From CAYUNA01 sp047629355 (lineage in GTDB: Bacteria; Bacteroidota; Bacteroidia; Chitinophagales; Saprospiraceae), in NCBI GenBank assembly GCA_047629355.1, contig JBLHWU010000068.1, forward strand, positions 1 to 27,309: a stretch of DNA of 27,309 nt. Reading direction: 5' to 3'. Position 1 is the first letter of the stretch. The number at the start of each line of letters is the position of its first letter. Positions 7,437-16,855 of this stretch are shown here, piece by piece. The notes under the pieces are model-generated. The model saw nothing but the letters and a program-made list of their open reading frames with translations, searched no databases and was not told where the DNA came from. Position numbers and translations under genes: made by a program.

Positions 7437-7829
7437 ATGGGACTATTCAAAAAAGGGTCAAAAGGCTACAGCATTTTTAATTTTAAATGCCCCAAATGTA
7501 ATGAAGGAGATTTATTCCCAACGCGTACGCTATCTTACTCAAAGCCATTTGACATGCACGACAATTGCCCAAAATGCCAGCAAAAGTATGAATTAGAACC
7601 AGGCTTTTACTATGGTGCGATGTTTATTTCTTACATTTTGACTGGATTCTTTTGCCTATTTTTCGTAGGTGGTTGCATGTGGCTTTTAGATATGAGCGTG
7701 AATGCTTCTTTCTTGGTGCTGATAACAGTGTTGGCTATATTTTTTGTGTGGATATTTCGGGTTTCGCGATCGATTTGGTTGAGTTTTAATGTGAAATATG
7801 ATGAGCGTGCATTGGCGAAATCGAATTAG
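7437..7829 (+). CDS. DUF983 domain-containing membrane protein
   Basis: A 130-residue protein with the DUF983 layout. There is an N-terminal zinc-ribbon-like region with two CxxC pairs (CPKCNEGDLF and CPKCQQKYE), then the conserved LEPGFYYGAMFISY. Two transmembrane helices follow (about residues 62-82 and 88-110). Function of the family is unknown; the Cys pairs probably bind zinc on the cytoplasmic side. It is monocistronic, divergent from the MBL-rhodanese gene, and convergent with mutS across a structured repeat. A good TAnnTTTG promoter lies upstream. Start is ATG. Confidence 0.9.
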   Translation: MGLFKKGSKGYSIFNFKCPKCNEGDLFPTRTLSYSKPFDMHDNCPKCQQKYELEPGFYYGAMFISYILTGFFCLFFVGGCMWLLDMSVNASFLVLITVLAIFFVWIFRVSRSIWLSFNVKYDERALAKSN

Positions 7830-7932
7830 AATTGGCGTACATTTTTGAATAAAGTAAGAATTACGTTGAAAGTAACGCCTAACTTTTAGTGCCGTGTCAA
7901 CTAAATTTTATTGCATTTTAAACCGAGAGAGT

Positions 7933-8068
7933 TTAAGGGAAAAAGAGCGGTTTGTACCAACCGCTTTTCTCCCTTAAGACCCGCCCCACATTGCCTGCGG
8001 TAACGCAAACTGTATTTTTAAAAGTTCGAAAATCTTGCGATTTCCTCACTTCTCAAATGAATATTTTA
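7933..8068. repeat. Structured intergenic repeat, copy A
   Basis: A strong hairpin (TTAAGGGAAAAAGAGCGGTT with AACCGCTTTTCTCCCTTAA, 7933-7977) is followed by a small hairpin TTGCC-TGC-GGTAA and then GAAAATC-TTGC-GATTTC. The last two hairpins and their spacer align with the copies near 11050 and 16130. It lies between the convergent DUF983 and mutS genes, where the first hairpin could terminate both. It is the most diverged copy. Confidence 0.55.
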
Positions 8069-8092
8069 AAACAAATCCTGTAATCCTTCCCC

Positions 8093-10756
8093 CTATTCCT
8101 CCAACAATATTTTTTTCAACTCATTCAACTTCATCATACACTCAATCGGCGTCATCGAATTCAGATTCAAATCCATCAATTCCTCCTTAATTTTACCCGC
8201 CGTTTCATCAACGGTCTCAAAAATACTCAACTGGTAATTTTCTGGAGAAATCTGTGCCGTATCGACCTTCTTCGTCTCTACGCCATCCACACTTTTCGAA
8301 CTATTGTCAATAGATTTTTGCTCCAATTGTGTCAAAATATGCGCTGCCCGTTCGACAATCGCACGCGGCATTCCCGCCATCCTGGCCACATGAATACCAA
8401 AACTGTGATTGCTACCGCCTGCCGTTAATTTCCGTAAAAAAATCACCTTTTGACCAATTTCTTTCACCGCCACATTGTAATTTTTGACACCCGTCAATTT
8501 ATTCGCCAATTCATTCAATTCATGGTAATGCGTCGCAAAAAGCGTCTTCGGTTTCAAACCACCATGTCCATGCAAATATTCCGCAATTGACCACGCAATA
8601 GAAATACCGTCGTAGGTACTCGTCCCACGACCAATTTCATCCAATAGAATCAAACTACGGTCACTAATATTATTCATAATGCTCGCCGTCTCATTCATTT
8701 CGACCATAAATGTGGACTCGCCAGAGGAAATATTATCTGACGCCCCAACTCGGGTAAAAACTTTATCCAACATGCCCAGTTTTGCCGATTGAGCAGGTAC
8801 GAAAGAACCCATTTGTGCCATTAGACAAATTAGAGCAGTTTGGCGCAACAAAGCTGATTTACCCGACATATTCGGTCCGGTAATCATCAAAATTTGTGCA
8901 TTTTCTTTGTCTAAAAATACGTCGTTGGGAACGTAATTTTCACCTAATTCCAATTGCTGCTCAATCACCGGATGCCGTCCATCAACAATGTCAATATCGT
9001 AGCCATCATTGAGTTCGGGACGACAATAATTATATTTTTGAGCGATTTTCATAAACGAAAGCAGGCAATCTAAACGAGCGATTAGGCTCGCATTGTGTTG
9101 CACCGGATGGATGAATTCATTAAGCGATGCCACCAATTCACGAAACAAACGGTCTTCAATCACCAGTATTTTTTCCTCTGCACCGAGGATTTTAGATTCC
9201 AACTGTTTGAGTTCGTCGGTGATGTAGCGTTCGGCGTTGGTCAACGTTTGTTTACGCACCCAATTATCAGGAATCAAGCCTTTGCCTTTATATCTATTGG
9301 TCACTTCCAAAAAGTAGCCAAAGACATTATTAAAGCCAATTTTCAGACTATCAATACCCGTCTTTTTTGCTTCTTCTACTTGAATCCCGAGCAATAAATC
9401 CTTCGCATTTTTAACGATATACCGCAATTCATCCAACTCTTTATGAAAGCCATCCGCGATAGCGCCTCCCTTCTTTAAATTAACTGGCGGCTCATCGATT
9501 AGCTGCTTTTTAATCTCCGAAATCAGGGTTTTACAAGGGTTCAGTCCGTCCGAAATTTTATGCAAATAGTCATTTTCCGTCGCATTCAAAATGGTTTTTA
9601 TCGGCTCAATCGCTTCCAGTGCCCGCTTCAATTGCACAACTTCTCGCGGATTTATTTTCTGTAAAGGGACTTTTGAAATCAAGCGCTCCAAATCCCCAAT
9701 TTGACGAATTTGACTTTCAATCGCTGAACTAAGTTCCTGATTGTCAGAAAAATACGCAATCATCTCATGCCGTGCTTCAATATGCACCCGAGAGGTCAAC
9801 GGCAGCACTACCCATTTTTTCAACAGCCGCGCACCCATTGGCGAAACGGTTTTATCCATGATTTGAATCAGCGGCGTCCCCGTTTCATGCGAACTGTGAA
9901 TGAGTTCCAAATTTTGGACGGTAAAACGGTCAAGCCAAACGTAATTGTCAGATTGAATGCGGCTTAAAGACGAAATGTGTTGCAGGTTTTTATTCTCGGT
10001 CGTCGCCAAATAGTGAAGCGTTGCACCCGCTGCGATTTGCGCCAAAGGCATCTCTTCCACCCCGAAACCTTTCAGACTTTGTACCTCAAATTGCTCCAAT
10101 AATTTCTCCCGAGCAAAATCTTCCGAAAACACCCATTCGTCGAGTGGAAAGGTGTAAAACTTATCGCCAAATTTCTTAGTAAAATCTTTTGACTTATCTT
10201 TTGAAAATAAAATCTCCGACGGCATAAAACTTTGAATCAACTTATCTACATAACTCAAATCGCCTTCACAAACCATGAATTCTCCCGTCGAAATATCTAA
10301 AAAGGAAACGCCCGTTTGTCCCTTTTTACCAAAACAAATGGCTGCCAAATAATTATTAGACCGATAATCCAGCAGTTTTTCATCAATCGCCACCCCAGGC
10401 GTCACGACTTCTGTCACGCCTCGCCGCACGATTTTTTTCTCCTTACTCGGCTTTTCCAATTGCTCACAAATCGCTACTCGATACCCTGAGCGCACCAATC
10501 GCGGCAGATACGTATCCAAAGAATGGTACGGGAATCCTGCCAATTCAATCGCTTCGCCCCCATTGTTCCGAGCCGTCAACACAATGCCCAATGCCTTCGA
10601 CGCCTTAACTGCATCTTCCGAAAAGGTTTCATAAAAATCACCGACCCGAAAGAGCAATATCGCATCTGGATATTTCTCTTTGACCGAGAAATATTGTTTC
10701 ATCAATGGAGTCACTCTTCCTTCTACGACCTTTTTTTTCTTGCTCTTGGTGAGCAT
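8093..10756 (-). CDS. mutS: DNA mismatch repair protein MutS
   Basis: Recognises mismatches and starts methyl-independent or MutL-directed repair. The mismatch-binding motif RVGDFYETF (Phe-X-Glu) lies near residue 41. The connector, lever and clamp regions follow. The ATPase has Walker A ITGPNMSGKSALLRQ near residue 625, a Walker B with LLDEIGRGTSTYDG, and ATHYHEL. Full length is 887 residues from the ATG at 10756, which has AAGAGG as a good ribosome site. A TTG six codons upstream is possible but less likely. The C-terminus carries the usual short tail after the ATPase (ECMMKLNELKKILLEE). The gene is flanked on both sides by copies of a structured intergenic repeat. Nothing indicates loss of function. 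Confidence 0.98.
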   Translation of the reverse strand: MLTKSKKKKVVEGRVTPLMKQYFSVKEKYPDAILLFRVGDFYETFSEDAVKASKALGIVLTARNNGGEAIELAGFPYHSLDTYLPRLVRSGYRVAICEQLEKPSKEKKIVRRGVTEVVTPGVAIDEKLLDYRSNNYLAAICFGKKGQTGVSFLDISTGEFMVCEGDLSYVDKLIQSFMPSEILFSKDKSKDFTKKFGDKFYTFPLDEWVFSEDFAREKLLEQFEVQSLKGFGVEEMPLAQIAAGATLHYLATTENKNLQHISSLSRIQSDNYVWLDRFTVQNLELIHSSHETGTPLIQIMDKTVSPMGARLLKKWVVLPLTSRVHIEARHEMIAYFSDNQELSSAIESQIRQIGDLERLISKVPLQKINPREVVQLKRALEAIEPIKTILNATENDYLHKISDGLNPCKTLISEIKKQLIDEPPVNLKKGGAIADGFHKELDELRYIVKNAKDLLLGIQVEEAKKTGIDSLKIGFNNVFGYFLEVTNRYKGKGLIPDNWVRKQTLTNAERYITDELKQLESKILGAEEKILVIEDRLFRELVASLNEFIHPVQHNASLIARLDCLLSFMKIAQKYNYCRPELNDGYDIDIVDGRHPVIEQQLELGENYVPNDVFLDKENAQILMITGPNMSGKSALLRQTALICLMAQMGSFVPAQSAKLGMLDKVFTRVGASDNISSGESTFMVEMNETASIMNNISDRSLILLDEIGRGTSTYDGISIAWSIAEYLHGHGGLKPKTLFATHYHELNELANKLTGVKNYNVAVKEIGQKVIFLRKLTAGGSNHSFGIHVARMAGMPRAIVERAAHILTQLEQKSIDNSSKSVDGVETKKVDTAQISPENYQLSIFETVDETAGKIKEELMDLNLNSMTPIECMMKLNELKKILLEE

Positions 10757-10790
10757 CGTTGTTCCTCTTGCCAATTTCGTATATTTTTAA

Positions 10791-10821
10791 ACGGTGGACG
10801 GCTCACGGTAGACGGTTGACG
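10791..10821. repeat. Short direct repeats of an ACGGTnGACGG unit
   Basis: ACGGTGGACGG, ACGGTAGACGG and a partial TTGACGG follow each other just upstream of mutS. The role is unknown; it may lie in the mutS leader. Confidence 0.5.
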
Positions 10822-10911
10822 GATAGAAACGGGTTCAAGCGTTGTTCTTTGTCAATGATTTTGTGAACAGTCTTCGTTTGACTATGATAAGTTAGTTAAT
10901 GTTGGAACTAC

Positions 10912-11206
10912 ATTCTTTGCCAAATTTCATGAAAAGTATCCGATACTCGCTAGGACTATAACCCTTAAATATTTACCTAGCTAATTCAACGGGAGTTTGA
11001 GGGAGAAAATGGGTTTGAAAAACCATTTTCTCCCTCAAACTCCCACCTGCGCTGCCGCAGGCAGCGCACAGTTGTTTTTTATGAAGCTCGAGAATCTTAG
11101 GATTTTCTCGCTTTTCAAATATCAAATTAAGTAGACAGTTATCTAAGGGTTATTGCCCTAGCGGATGTCGGATACCTTTTTGAAATCACGGCATTTGTCA
11201 AAGAAT
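10912..11206. repeat. Structured intergenic repeat, copy B, with long terminal inverted repeats
   Basis: The outer arms (about 10912-10986 and 11126-11206) are imperfect complements. For example, CTATAACCCTTA on the left pairs with TAAGGGTTATTG on the right, and GTATCCGA with TCGGATAC. Inside is a perfect 22-bp-arm hairpin (10991-11012 with 11023-11044). Then come GCGCTGCC-GCA-GGCAGCGC and CGAGAATC-TTAG-GATTTTCTCG. The whole could fold into one large cruciform or RNA structure. It has no ORF and fills most of the 534 bp between the GNAT-nitrilase gene and mutS. Confidence 0.75.
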
Positions 11207-11290
11207 CTTTTTTATTCTACTGGCAAAGATAGAAAATTGAAAAAGATGTAAGGAATGGATCAGCGAAAGTTTTCCACAAAGCAATTTTCC

Positions 11291-12829
11291 TTATTTTTCT
11301 CCGCCTTTTTTCACCACAATTTCATAAACATCCTCTCGTCTATCCTTCAAATTTCGCACACTTCCATGATTGTGTAATTCCTTTAATAAGTCCAAATTCA
11401 CGTCCGCAATCAAGGTCATTTCTGCATTAGGCGTTGCTTCTGCTTTGATGCCGTTGGTCGGAAATTGAAAATCAGAAGGCGTAAAAACTGCCGATTGCGC
11501 AAACTGAATATCCATGTTATTCACTTTTGGCAAATTGCCCACACTGCCTGCAATGGCTACAAAACACTCGTTTTCAATCGCCCGTGCTTGAGCGCAGGAA
11601 CGAACGCGGATGTAGCCATTTTGGGTATCGGTAAGAAAAGGCACAAACAAAATTTGCATGCCCTGACTTGCTAAAATACGCGACAGTTCTGGAAATTCGA
11701 CATCGTAACAAATACAGACACCAATTTTTCCACAGTCGGTATCAAAGGTCTGAATTTTATCGCCACCAGTCATTCCCCACGCATCCTTTTCCGAAGGCGT
11801 GATGTGGATTTTTTCATACATATCAATCCGTCCATCGCGGTGACAAATGTAACCAACATTGTACAATCGACCATTTTCGCGCATCTCTGGCATACTCCCC
11901 GTGATGATATTGACGTTGTAAGACATGGCAAATTCAGACATTTTTTCCTTCAGTGGTTCGGTAAAATTCGCCAACTCCCGTATTGCATCCGATTCCGACA
12001 AATGATTGTAAGGTGCCATCAGTGGTGCATTAAAAAATTCTGGAAACAGGCAAAAATCACTCTGATAATCACTAACAGTATCAATGAAAAATTCGGCTTG
12101 CTCGCAAAAGGCTTCAAAATTAGAAAAATGCCGCATTTGCCACTGCACTAGACCTAAACGAATGACTGATTTTGGTGCATTAAGTAATACTTCTTTTTCT
12201 TGGTAAAAAATATTATTCCACTCCAGCAAAGTCGCATATTCTAACGAAGCCGCATCGCCTTCCAAATAGCCCTTCAACACCTTTTTAACGTGAAAATCAT
12301 TCGACAATTGAAAGGTCAAAACGGGGTCAAAAATCTCCTTACGTTTTACATTTTGAATATAAACTTTCGGACTCATAGTATCGGCGTGTTCTCGATAATT
12401 TGGCAAACGTCCGCCAGCAATTACTGCTCGTAAGTTTAGATTTTCACACAACTCCTTACGTGCTTCGTAGAGTCGCCGTCCCAAACGCAATCCTCGATAT
12501 TCTGGATGAATAAACATATCAATACCATACAAGACATCGCCGTCTGCATCGTGGGTACTGAAAGTATCGTTACCCGTAATTTGGTTGTAAGTATGGCTAT
12601 CTCCGTATTTTTTGTAATCTACAATCAACGATAAAGCACAGCCGACCACCTTGCCGTTGACTTCCACACAAAGCTGTCCTTCTGGAAAAATTTTCAAGAG
12701 CCGATTCAGTTCTTTTCGTTGCCAAAAAGGGTCTTCGAGTTCAGAATAAGCGTGAACCATAGATTCTTTTAAATCTAAATAGTCGCTCAATTGGAGATGG
12801 CGAAGGTCAATAGTTGCAGTTTCAGTCAT
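11291..12829 (-). CDS. GNAT acetyltransferase fused to carbon-nitrogen hydrolase
   Basis: A 512-residue bifunctional protein. Residues 1-170 are a GNAT domain, with the acetyl-CoA loop seen as HPEYRGLRLGRRLYEARK (about 109-126). Residues 222-500 are a nitrilase-superfamily domain with the catalytic triad E264 (LFPEFFNAP), K340 (YEKIHITPSE) and C374 (CICYDVEFPE). Nitrilase-fold enzymes of this kind cleave amide C-N bonds. The fusion is a recognised family in Bacteroidota and elsewhere, but its substrate is not established. Acetylation and deamidation of one small molecule is an inference from the fusion. It stands alone: mutS lies downstream across a large repeat, and uvrA is divergent across 345 bp. 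Start is ATG. Confidence 0.93.
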   Translation of the reverse strand: MTETATIDLRHLQLSDYLDLKESMVHAYSELEDPFWQRKELNRLLKIFPEGQLCVEVNGKVVGCALSLIVDYKKYGDSHTYNQITGNDTFSTHDADGDVLYGIDMFIHPEYRGLRLGRRLYEARKELCENLNLRAVIAGGRLPNYREHADTMSPKVYIQNVKRKEIFDPVLTFQLSNDFHVKKVLKGYLEGDAASLEYATLLEWNNIFYQEKEVLLNAPKSVIRLGLVQWQMRHFSNFEAFCEQAEFFIDTVSDYQSDFCLFPEFFNAPLMAPYNHLSESDAIRELANFTEPLKEKMSEFAMSYNVNIITGSMPEMRENGRLYNVGYICHRDGRIDMYEKIHITPSEKDAWGMTGGDKIQTFDTDCGKIGVCICYDVEFPELSRILASQGMQILFVPFLTDTQNGYIRVRSCAQARAIENECFVAIAGSVGNLPKVNNMDIQFAQSAVFTPSDFQFPTNGIKAEATPNAEMTLIADVNLDLLKELHNHGSVRNLKDRREDVYEIVVKKGGEK

Positions 12830-12986
12830 GTTTTTATATTGAAAATCGTATCTTATTTTATTTTAAAAATGCTTCTCTTACAAGAATAAAGCGGCCAAAG
12901 GTTTGACTCAATTCTAAAGACATTCTGAATTATTTCATAAAAAAAGGAAACGTTATAAAATAACTCATTTCTAAAACTTTTTTTCG

Positions 12987-12994
12987 TAATTTTG
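12987..12994 (+). promoter_or_regulatory. Candidate -7 element upstream of uvrA
   Basis: TAATTTTG matches TAnnTTTG exactly. A clear TTTG at the ideal -33 spacing is absent (TTTC at 12968 is slightly close). It would give a leader of about 170 bases before uvrA, containing two hairpins. Confidence 0.4.
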
Positions 12995-13087
12995 TTCTCT
13001 CTTTGAATACGCAGAACATACAAAAATAACTATTTTTGGTGAAATTATTTATCACCGTTTATTAAAAAATTCCTACGCCCCCGGTGA

Positions 13088-13140
13088 GTAGGCTTCAGCC
13101 TACGCGAACACATTTTAAGTGGCGTAGCCTAAAAGGCTAC
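13088..13140 (+). repeat. Twin hairpins in the uvrA leader
   Basis: GTAGGCT-TC-AGCCTAC (13088-13103) and GTAGCCT-AAA-AGGCTAC (13124-13140) are separate perfect stems whose arms share the GTAG.CT core. The 345-bp gap 12830-13174 otherwise shows only a promoter candidate. They could be a dispersed palindrome or affect uvrA expression. Confidence 0.55.
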
Positions 13141-13174
13141 ACAGCGGGAAGTATACAACACAATCATTCTTTCG

Positions 13175-16024
13175 ATGTCGAAAAAGGAAGCTACATTAAT
13201 AGCATTGCAAACGGAGAAAACTGCCCTAAGAAATACCATTCAAATCAAAGGTGCGCGTTCTAATAACCTGAATAACATTGATTTAGATATTCCAAAAAAT
13301 AAACTAATCGTCGTGACGGGCGTCTCTGGTTCGGGGAAATCTTCGCTTACCATGGACACTTTGTATGCGGAAGGACAGCGGCGATATGTCGAAAGTTTGT
13401 CCTCGTATGCACGGCAATTTTTGGGTCGAATGAAGAAGCCGGATGTGGATTATATCAAAGGAATTTGTCCAGCAATTGCGATTGAACAGAAGGTGAGTAC
13501 CCGAAATGCACGCTCAACGGTGGGCACATTGACAGAGATTTACGATTATTTGCGGCTGTTGTTTGCGCGGATTGGGAAGACGTATTCGCCGATTTCAGGG
13601 GAATTGGTGCGGCGACATTCGGTGTCGGATGTGACGGATTTCATTAATTCGGCGGAAGAAGGTCAGCGGGTACAATTGTTTATTCCAATGCCTGCGAAAT
13701 ATGCGGAACGGACATTGGCAGTGCAGTTGAAATTGCTCTTGCAAAAAGGATATACTCGTTTAGTGACGGATGATAAAATTACGCAAATTGAAGATTTTTT
13801 AGAAAATCCGACGCTTGATTTAAGCCAGACTTTAGGGGAAATTAAAAAGGAGGAAGTCCTCGTTTTAATTGACCGTTTTGCAGTAAAAAAAGAGGACGAA
13901 GAAAATGTAAAACGGATTGCAGATTCGGTAAACACGGCATTTTACGAAAGTGAAGGCGAGTGTGTCGTTGATATTTTGGATGGGGAAACCGCTTATTTCA
14001 ACAATCGTTTTGAACTCGACGGCATGGCATTTTTAGACCCAACGCCGCAGTTGTTTAATTTTAACAATCCTTACGGGGCTTGTCCGAAATGTCAGGGTTT
14101 TTCAAAAGTCATGGGCATCAGCGAAGACAAGGTTATTCCTAATAAAAATTTATCAGTTTTTGAGGGCGCAGTAGCCGCTTGGAAAGGAGATACTTATGGA
14201 CAATGGAAGAATGATTTCTTAGCAAAATCGCATCAATTTGACTTCCCTGTTCACCGTCCGTATAATGAATTGACGAAAGCGGAACGCAATCTTTTGTGGA
14301 AAGGCAATAGCAGTATCAACAGTATTGACGACTTTTTTGCGGAATTGGAAGAGAAGACGTATAAGATTCAAAATCGGGTGATGTTGGCGCGCTATCGAGG
14401 ACGGACGGAGTGTAGTGTCTGTGACGGCGGGCGTTTGCGTGTGGAAGCAACTTATGTAAAAATTGTTGGAAAAGATTTGCCTTACCTGGTTGATTTGCCA
14501 ATTGATGAATTGCAAGAATTTTTCAACACATTGGAACTCAACGAACATGACTACAAAATTGCCAAGCGACTGCTGCTCGAAATCAATAACCGACTTGACT
14601 TTATGTCCAATGTCGGGTTAACTTATTTGACCATCAATCGCATCTCCTCGACCCTCTCGGGTGGCGAAACGCAGCGCATCAATCTGACCCGAACCTTGGG
14701 TAGTAACTTGACGAGTTCGATGTATATTTTGGATGAACCAAGTGTTGGTTTGCATCCGCGCGATACGGGAAAATTGGTGGAAGTGTTGAAATCCTTGCGT
14801 AATTTGGGCAACACCGTTATTGTGGTCGAACATGAAGAGGATGTGATTAAAAATGCCGATTACTTGATTGATATTGGCCCGGAGGCGGGAATTCATGGTG
14901 GAAATGTGGTTTTTGCTGGCCCGTATTCCGAAATTTACGATACGGCTGCCGATAGTTTGACCACCAAATACATGAATGGGCAAATGAAAATTGAACTGCC
15001 AACAGTGCGGCGAAAATCAGCAAATTCGATTTGGATAAAAGGTGCGCGACAGCATAATTTACAGAATATTGATGCGAAGATTCCACTGAATACTTTGACG
15101 GTCGTGACGGGTGTTTCTGGGTCAGGAAAGACGACTTTGGTGAAAGGAATTCTGTACCCTGCGATGAAAAAATACTTGGGTGAGAACTTTGCCAAATCAC
15201 CAGGAATGTTTGATGAATTGACGGGTGATTTGTCGCAAATTTCGGTTGTCGAAATGATTAACCAGAGTCCGATTGGTAAGTCAAGTCGCTCGAATCCAGT
15301 GACTTACGTTAAAGCCTACGATACCATCCGAACAATGATGTCGAATCAACAATTGAGTGTGATTCGGGGTTTGAAACCGAAGCACTTTTCGTTTAATGTC
15401 GATGCGGGTCGCTGTGATGCGTGTAAAGGTGAGGGCGAACAGGTGATTGAAATGCAGTTCTTGGCGGATGTGCGTTTGGAGTGCGAAGATTGTAAAGGAC
15501 AGCGGTTCAAACAGGAGGTTTTGGATGTACAATACAAGGGTAAAAGTATCTTTGATATCTTGAATTTGAGTGTTGAGGAAGCGTTGACATTTTTTGAAAA
15601 TAAAAAGGATATTATTAAGAAAATCCGTCCATTATTTGACGTTGGATTGGGTTATGTGAAATTGGGACAATCCTCGTCCACGCTATCGGGTGGTGAGGCG
15701 CAGCGGGTGAAATTAGCGTCCTATTTAGTCAAAGAAAATTCAAGAGAAAAAATCCTCTTTATCTTTGATGAACCGACGACCGGATTGCATTTTCATGATA
15801 TTAAAAAATTGCTAACCGCTTTGAATGCCTTGGTCGAAAAAGGACATACCGTACTCGTGGTCGAACACAATATGGAGGTGATTAAGTCGGCGGATTGGGT
15901 GATTGATTTGGGTCCTGGTGGTGGAAAAGAAGGTGGGGAATTGGTTTTTCAGGGGAAGCCGGAGGAATTGGCGGAGGTTGAGGGGTCTTTTACGGGGTTT
16001 TATTTGAAGGAGAAGTTGGGGTAG
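13175..16024 (+). CDS. uvrA: UvrABC excinuclease subunit A
   Basis: The damage-sensing ATPase of nucleotide excision repair, loading UvrB on DNA. At 949 residues it is full length. Two ABC ATPase modules are visible. The first has Walker A TGVSGSGKSSL (residues about 48-57) and signature STLSGGETQRINL. The second has Walker A TGVSGSGKTTLV and signature STLSGGEAQRVKL. Walker B regions read ILDEPSVGLHP and IFDEPTTGLHF. Zinc-binding Cys pairs appear as CPKC...CSVC in the first module and CDAC...CEDC in the second. Start is ATG. No uvrB or uvrC is present. Two hairpins lie in the leader, and a structured repeat begins about 50 bp after the stop. Confidence 0.98.
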   Translation: MSKKEATLIALQTEKTALRNTIQIKGARSNNLNNIDLDIPKNKLIVVTGVSGSGKSSLTMDTLYAEGQRRYVESLSSYARQFLGRMKKPDVDYIKGICPAIAIEQKVSTRNARSTVGTLTEIYDYLRLLFARIGKTYSPISGELVRRHSVSDVTDFINSAEEGQRVQLFIPMPAKYAERTLAVQLKLLLQKGYTRLVTDDKITQIEDFLENPTLDLSQTLGEIKKEEVLVLIDRFAVKKEDEENVKRIADSVNTAFYESEGECVVDILDGETAYFNNRFELDGMAFLDPTPQLFNFNNPYGACPKCQGFSKVMGISEDKVIPNKNLSVFEGAVAAWKGDTYGQWKNDFLAKSHQFDFPVHRPYNELTKAERNLLWKGNSSINSIDDFFAELEEKTYKIQNRVMLARYRGRTECSVCDGGRLRVEATYVKIVGKDLPYLVDLPIDELQEFFNTLELNEHDYKIAKRLLLEINNRLDFMSNVGLTYLTINRISSTLSGGETQRINLTRTLGSNLTSSMYILDEPSVGLHPRDTGKLVEVLKSLRNLGNTVIVVEHEEDVIKNADYLIDIGPEAGIHGGNVVFAGPYSEIYDTAADSLTTKYMNGQMKIELPTVRRKSANSIWIKGARQHNLQNIDAKIPLNTLTVVTGVSGSGKTTLVKGILYPAMKKYLGENFAKSPGMFDELTGDLSQISVVEMINQSPIGKSSRSNPVTYVKAYDTIRTMMSNQQLSVIRGLKPKHFSFNVDAGRCDACKGEGEQVIEMQFLADVRLECEDCKGQRFKQEVLDVQYKGKSIFDILNLSVEEALTFFENKKDIIKKIRPLFDVGLGYVKLGQSSSTLSGGEAQRVKLASYLVKENSREKILFIFDEPTTGLHFHDIKKLLTALNALVEKGHTVLVVEHNMEVIKSADWVIDLGPGGGKEGGELVFQGKPEELAEVEGSFTGFYLKEKLG

Positions 16025-16076
16025 GGTTTTTTAAATGACAAAATTATCAATTCTGAATAAATATGTCCAAGTACTT

Positions 16077-16240
16077 ACTATTGTAATGAATCAGAAATAA
16101 CTACCTCAATAACCCCAATCGCCTCGCCTTCGGCGAGGCGCACTGTGTCTTATGAAGCTCGAAAACCTTAGGGTTTTCTCGCTTCTTAAATATCAAATAT
16201 CAAATTAAGTAGGTAGCTATTTAAGAGTTATTGCACTATG
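16077..16240. repeat. Structured intergenic repeat, copy C
   Basis: Contains GCCTCGCC-TTC-GGCGAGGC, then CGCACTG, TATGAAGCTCGA and CGAAAACC-TTAG-GGTTTTCTCG, and ends AATTAAGTAGGTAGCTATTT. The order and spacing match copy B near 11050. The outer right arm (TAGGTAGCTATTTAAGAGTTA) has a weaker complement on the left (AAATAACTACCT at 16095). Paired bases differ from copy B in compensating ways. It lacks the large 22-bp-arm hairpin of copy B. Confidence 0.7.
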
Positions 16241-16310
16241 TGTTTACAAATGTGGTGCTACACTTTGGCAATTATTTATCTGTCAAAATATCTATCAAAA
16301 TTTCAAGTGA

Positions 16311-16707
16311 ATGGGATTAATAATAATTCCAGTATTTCTTATTACTTCAATAATTGTAGTGATTTCTTTAATAATGACAATAAAATTAAAACAAAATCAG
16401 GCTTTAAATATTGCCACAATTCTTTTAGGTATTGTCATGTCTTTTTGCATCTATTCTGGAATTGGCATAAGCTATTATCTCGAAGAAAACGTGTGGGGAT
16501 TAAGCCCTTTTTTTAGAATCCCAATTTGGATGTGCTGCATTCCTGGAATAATTGGTTTCATTTTGATAAAAAGTAAAAATGATTTTATCAATACCTTAGG
16601 CAAATCAACGCTTATTAAGTGTCGTTTTTTCTGGAGCTTTGATGATAATTTTTTATAATTATGTATTTGAAATTCTCGATTTTTTAGGCATCGACAAGCA
16701 TTTTTAA
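16311..16707 (+). pseudogene. Small four-helix membrane protein, frameshifted near its end
   Basis: The ATG frame runs MGLIIIPVFLITSIIVVISL and gives three transmembrane helices, then veers into KCRFFWSFDDNFL and stops at 16658. From 16615 another frame continues naturally as LSVVFSGALMIIFYNYVFEI and ends DFLGIDKHF with TAA at 16705-16707, adding a fourth helix. Joining them needs a one-base shift near ATTAAG at 16614-16619. The predicted intact protein is about 131 residues, family unknown. It is either a recent pseudogene, an assembly indel or, less likely, programmed frameshifting. It sits between the uvrA-side repeat and the restriction-modification promoter. Confidence 0.6.
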
Positions 16708-16855
16708 CTTCAAAACATACTCAAATAAAAAAAATCCAAAATAAAATTAACTTCAAAGGCTTAACAAGCTTTCATCATCACTTACTAATACTCAATACCA
16801 CTCAGTTTTCCACACAAGAACCAACACCACCCAGTTCAGCATTTTTATCCAACAC

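Noticed and set aside
12830..13174. Riboswitch upstream of uvrA
   Set aside because: Two simple hairpins only; no known riboswitch core recognised.
13663..15537. Several antisense ORFs across uvrA
   Set aside because: Shadows of a strongly conserved coding region.
16238..16516. 92-codon frame overlapping the small membrane-protein gene
   Set aside because: Asn/Ser/Lys-rich translation of AT-rich DNA; the overlapping frame gives coherent transmembrane helices.
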